Source of the DNA: [Mycobacterium] manitobense
GTDB lineage: Bacteria > Actinomycetota > Actinomycetes > Mycobacteriales > Mycobacteriaceae
NCBI RefSeq assembly: GCF_025821665.1
Contig: NZ_JACKSJ010000024.1
Span: 112,264 to 176,263 of the forward strand
Direction: 5' to 3'
Length of the DNA: 64,000 nt
Below the pieces are notes generated by a model. It was not told the DNA's origin. It searched no databases and saw only the letters and a list, made by a program, of their open reading frames with translations. The position numbers and the translations under genes are program-made. Positions within the stretch are counted from its first letter, which is position 1. The number at the start of each line of letters is the position of its first letter. Positions 61,451-64,000 of the stretch are shown here, piece by piece.

Positions 61451-62161
61451 TCACTCGGCCGGAATCGGATGCGTCGCCGGCCGGGTCTTGGTGATGACGT
61501 TGGTGGTCACGCCCGCCTTGGGCAGCGCCACGCCGATCAGGCAGTCGCGGGTGATGATCTCGGCCAGCTGGTCCTCGCTCCAGCCCTCGGTGCCCTCGGG
61601 CTGCATGGGCATCACCATGAACCGGTGCTTCTGGTTGGAGTCCTGCACCCGGACCTCGACGTCGTCGGGCAGGTACAGGCCGAATTCGGCGAGCACCGGG
61701 CGGGGCCACCGGACGAGGCGGCGGCGGTAGTTAGGGGTGCGGTACCACTCGGGGGAGTTGCCCAGGATGGGCCGCGGGTAGCACGAGCACAGCGCGCACA
61801 CGATGACGTTGTGCAGAGTCGGTGTGTCGGCGAGGATCTCGAACGCCGTGAAGTCGCTGGGCGTGCCGAAGCCGGTCGGCTCCATCCAGTCGACGCCGCA
61901 CTCCTTGCTGGCGGTCATCGGTTCGGTGAGTGCCAGCTGCTTGAAGTCGGGGTCCAGCCACGCCCTGGCCACCAGGCGCGCCGCGGGCGTGGGACCGATC
62001 TGCTCGGCGAACTCGGTGAAGCGCCGATGCTCCTCGGCGGTGAAGATGCCCTTCTCGATGCACAACTCGCGCAGCGCGATCTCGAGGACCTCGAAGTCGG
62101 TGACTTCGTCCACCATCGGCTTGACCGTCCGGTCGTGGTCGTGGTCGTGGTCGTGAGACAT
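61451..62161 (-). CDS. Thiocyanate hydrolase gamma (cobalt) subunit
   Basis: A 236-residue metal subunit related to nitrile hydratase alpha. The cobalt claw is VCALCSC (Cys122, Cys125, Ser126, Cys127), in which two cysteines are normally oxidised. YPRPILGNSPEWYRTPNYRRRLVRWP and SEDQLAEIITRDCLIGVALP resemble thiocyanate hydrolase gamma more than nitrile hydratase alpha; this is from memory of the families. The N-terminus is SHDHDHDHD, a metal-binding-looking repeat. The ATG follows GAGAGGGAATCC. With the fused beta-alpha gene upstream it would convert thiocyanate to carbonyl sulfide and ammonia. Confidence 0.85.
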   Translation of the reverse strand: MSHDHDHDHDRTVKPMVDEVTDFEVLEIALRELCIEKGIFTAEEHRRFTEFAEQIGPTPAARLVARAWLDPDFKQLALTEPMTASKECGVDWMEPTGFGTPSDFTAFEILADTPTLHNVIVCALCSCYPRPILGNSPEWYRTPNYRRRLVRWPRPVLAEFGLYLPDDVEVRVQDSNQKHRFMVMPMQPEGTEGWSEDQLAEIITRDCLIGVALPKAGVTTNVITKTRPATHPIPAE

Positions 62162-62189
62162 GTATGGATTCCCTCTCGAAAACCGGCAG

Positions 62190-63029
62190 TCAGTGGGCGG
62201 ATTCGAGCCAGCGCTCGGGCAGCTCGGTGCGCAGTGTGTCGGTGGCGGTTCCGGTGTAGCCGTCCCACAGCTCGGACATGTTGAACTGGACCACGTAGAA
62301 CCATTCGGGCTTGGCGTCTTCGCGGTCCCAGGTCTCGTCCTCCGCGGCGGGACTCTCGTAGGCGACCGAGGCGATCTCGCCGGTGGCGCCGCGGCAGTAT
62401 TCCGGTGTGCGGGTGTAGAAGATCACCGGCAGTTCGCGCACCGTGACCCGGTCGCCCACCTTGAAGCCCGGCTCGCCGGCCAGACCGGAGTACTTCTGCG
62501 GATCACCTTTGCCGACAGCGTCTTTGTGGTGGCTGTTCCGTTTCACCTGGGACCCGTCGCCCTCGGACTTCGGTTGCGCCTCGAGCTTCCTGCCGTCGAG
62601 GCCACCGGCGTACCGCGAGGACACCTCGGCCATCCGCTCGCTGATCTCACCGAGCGCCAGGTGATGCTTCTCCACCAGGATGCGGGCGACGGCAAGCAGC
62701 CACCGGCCGTAGTAGGGCAGCCCGAGATACTCGGCCCGGCCGACGTCGACGTTGCCGATGCGGCGCCGTTCCTCCGACAGCCAGATGCCCCGCCATGCCA
62801 GCACCTCGCAGATGACGTAGGTGAGTTCCTCCCACTGCTCGTATTCCTTGTTCACGAATTCTTCGGGCGCGCAGGGCTCGCCACCGACATCGTGAACGGG
62901 CTTGAGGTAAGCCGTGATCCGGGCATGGTCTAGCAGGTCGGGAGTGGGGGCGTCCGGGAGCTCGGGGTAGGCGGACTTCAGTCGCGACACCAGTTCGAGC
63001 TGCGCTGCGCGTTCGGCTGCCGTGCTCAT
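62190..63029 (-). CDS. Thiocyanate hydrolase beta-alpha fusion subunit
   Basis: A 279-residue subunit. Residues 1-140 match the beta subunit (KPVHDVGGEPCAPEEF, AWRGIWLSEERRRIGNVDVGRAEYLGLPYYGRWL). A charged linker (about 140-165) leads to the alpha-type SH3-like barrel (165-279: VGDRVTVRELPVIFYTRTPEYCRG, TGEIASVAYESPAAEDE, ending LPERWLE). In Thiobacillus thioparus these are two genes, so this is a fusion. The ATG at 63029 has AGGGAG upstream. It is the first gene of the operon; the gamma subunit starts 28 bases after its stop. Confidence 0.85.
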   Translation of the reverse strand: MSTAAERAAQLELVSRLKSAYPELPDAPTPDLLDHARITAYLKPVHDVGGEPCAPEEFVNKEYEQWEELTYVICEVLAWRGIWLSEERRRIGNVDVGRAEYLGLPYYGRWLLAVARILVEKHHLALGEISERMAEVSSRYAGGLDGRKLEAQPKSEGDGSQVKRNSHHKDAVGKGDPQKYSGLAGEPGFKVGDRVTVRELPVIFYTRTPEYCRGATGEIASVAYESPAAEDETWDREDAKPEWFYVVQFNMSELWDGYTGTATDTLRTELPERWLESAH

Positions 63030-63166
63030 GGGAGCTCCCTTCATCCCGCCACGGTGCGGCGGGATGTCGAAGTACCGATCGTCGCGACTCAATCTAGTGG
63101 CGCGCGCCCGCGAGATGTGGGCTTTTCGGTGCGTTTTCCGCGGGGAGGCCGGGGTCCGGACACGGC

Positions 63167-63200
63167 GAGGCCCCACCCCGGTTTCCCGGAATGGGGCCTC
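63167..63200. terminator. Terminator between thiocyanate hydrolase operon and whiB3
   Basis: GAGGCCCCACCCCGG pairs with CCGGAATGGGGCCTC over a short TTTC loop (one C-A mismatch and a G-T pair allowed). It lies 14 bases beyond the whiB3 stop on the minus strand. Confidence 0.75.
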
Positions 63201-63213
63201 CTCGAAGTCTTCT

Positions 63214-63504
63214 CTACGCCGAGCGGCGGATGCCGCGTTTGAGCAGCAGTTCGCGTTCCGCCTCGCTCAAACCGCCCCAGATGCCGTAGGGCTCGCCGAC
63301 CGCCAACGCGTGGGACCGGCACTGTGCGATCACCGGACAGCTCCGGCACATCTCCTTGGCGCGCATCTCCCGTTGGGCGCGGGCGCGACCACGCTCGCCA
63401 TCGGGATGGAAGAACACCGACGAATCGACGCCTCGGCAAAGGCCCTGCATTTGCCAGTCCCAGATGTCGGCATTGGGTCCGGGCAGCTGCTGCGGCTGTG
63501 GCAT
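63214..63504 (-). CDS. whiB3: Iron-sulfur redox regulator WhiB3
   Basis: A 96-residue WhiB protein holding a [4Fe-4S] cluster. MPQPQQLPGPNADIWDWQ matches the WhiB3 N-terminus; the cluster ligands are Cys in GLCRG and in MCRSCPVIAQC (CxxC and C-x5-C). GIWGGLSEAERELL is the WhiB G(I/V)WGG turn, and KRGIRR the basic DNA-binding tail. The C-terminus is a few residues shorter than M. tuberculosis WhiB3. The ATG follows GAGGGGT. WhiB3 senses redox/NO and controls lipid and virulence genes with sigma A. It is read toward the thiocyanate hydrolase operon. Confidence 0.96.
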   Translation of the reverse strand: MPQPQQLPGPNADIWDWQMQGLCRGVDSSVFFHPDGERGRARAQREMRAKEMCRSCPVIAQCRSHALAVGEPYGIWGGLSEAERELLLKRGIRRSA

Positions 63505-63925
63505 GGGTAAAACCCCTCTCTACACACTCTTGTGGAGAACGCGGGAGCGCGTGAGTTGTGGAACCGATCCGAGCTCGTGTCGCCGATGACTACTCGTGCA
63601 CACAAAGTAGGGGTGCGCCAGAAATTCCGTCAATAGCCTGCACGTGTGCTCAATGACATAACCGCAGCTGGAGAATTTACGTCACGTTCATTGTTGTGAC
63701 CTGTGGGTAGCGCGGAAGGTGCTAGCGAATCACCCTCGACCAGTACGCTTCACGCGTTTCCGCAGATCGGGTTCGCCGGTTCTGCCCATGTTCTGCGGCA
63801 CACCGGTGAGTGCCGTAACGCCGCCGTAACCCGCGCACCATCAACTGTTAACCGTGGCTGGTCCGGATCGTCGATGAATTTGCCGGCAACGGCCCGCGCG
63901 GTGTGCTTGATACCGTCGCCGAGCG
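63505..63925. promoter_or_regulatory. 421-base whiB3 upstream region
   Basis: No gene was found in this stretch. It contains GTCAC (63681) and GTGAC (63696) forming an inverted repeat within an AT-richer segment, and a direct repeat GTAAC-N6-GTAAC at 63815-63830. It should hold promoters of whiB3 and of the divergent gene at 63926. The long spacer is typical of multi-input regulation of whiB3. Confidence 0.5.
63815..63830. promoter_or_regulatory. Direct repeat GTAAC with 11-base period
   Basis: GTAAC at 63815-63819 and at 63826-63830 are exactly one helical turn apart. Direct repeats of this type are used by OmpR-family response regulators such as MtrA; the assignment to any regulator is speculative. 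Confidence 0.35.
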
Positions 63926-64000
63926 ATGACGACGACCCCAGCGACCGCTCTCCGGTTCGCCGCCTTCGGCGCCGACCCGGGCCGCTGGCCGTTGCCGCCC
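63926..64000 (+). CDS. Unknown protein, N-terminal 25 codons only
   Basis: An open frame beginning with ATG at 63926 and running to the window end, starting MTTTPATALRFAAFGADPG. Too little is seen for a family. In M. tuberculosis the gene between whiB3 and sigD (Rv3415c) is also divergent from whiB3, so this may be its counterpart. A GATACC -10-like hexamer ends about ten bases upstream. Confidence 0.55.
   Translation, partial: MTTTPATALRFAAFGADPGRWPLPP

Overview
The window is chromosomal DNA from a high-GC actinobacterium, almost certainly a mycobacterium and most likely a fast grower (Mycolicibacterium-type). The evidence is gene content and order: truA, cutinase-like proteins, the complete ESX-4 type VII secretion locus, rplM-rpsI, glmM, glmS, nnrD, gadB, alr, tsaE-tsaB-rimI-tsaD, groES-groEL1 and whiB3. 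This is the order known from the M. tuberculosis Rv3455c-Rv3416 region, expanded here by accessory genes. No rRNA, tRNA, CRISPR array, insertion sequence or prophage was recognised.

Layout. 1-2831: the 3' end of truA faces three tandem secreted cutinase-like proteins. 2855-4532: an EamA-type permease divergent from a CGNR zinc-finger regulator. 4564-13847: an accessory block not expected at this junction. Four translationally coupled minus-strand genes encode two unknown proteins, a nucleotide cyclase fused to a STAND-type ATPase, and a carotenoid-desaturase-like FAD oxidoreductase. They diverge from two coupled plus-strand genes, an unknown beta-rich protein and a polyprenyl diphosphate synthase. 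I regard this as the best candidate for an undescribed system. 13914-23765: ESX-4 (eccB4, mycP4, eccD4, eccC4, a type VII secretion-associated membrane protein, esxU, esxT). 24200-25152: ribosomal proteins L13 and S9. 25463-26618: two paralogous small secreted proteins, each with a similar three-hairpin 5' leader and a near-identical terminator.

26763-35703: glmM with an in-frame low-complexity insertion, an EspC-like/WXG100-like pair that looks like type VII substrates, a lipoprotein, an RhlE-type RNA helicase, an F420-type oxidoreductase, an alpha/beta-hydrolase-fold protein lacking the usual serine, and an antigen-85-like esterase. 35987-49970: glmS, nnrD, gadB, alr and the tsa genes, interspersed with hydrolases and two small local regulators (CGNR and MarR) that face palindromic operators. 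49992-52198: a textbook CIRCE element, groES, and groEL1 with a His-rich tail. 52409-61031: a PASTA Ser/Thr kinase, lipoproteins, a PPOX-fold flavoprotein, a leucine carboxyl methyltransferase-type enzyme, an HD-domain protein, a PAS-ANTAR regulator and a lipoprotein transpeptidase. 61070-63029: a three-gene thiocyanate hydrolase operon in which the beta and alpha subunits are fused. 63214-64000: whiB3 with a long upstream region, and the first codons of a divergent gene.

Several modules support cell-envelope work: GlmM and GlmS make UDP-GlcNAc precursors, Alr makes D-alanine, and the transpeptidase and PASTA kinase act on the wall. ESX-4 with its nearby WXG/EspC-like proteins, the cutinases and the esterase form a secreted layer. 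Start codons were chosen from Shine-Dalgarno spacing, 4-bp stop/start overlaps and leaderless -10 spacing; several genes start with GTG or TTG.
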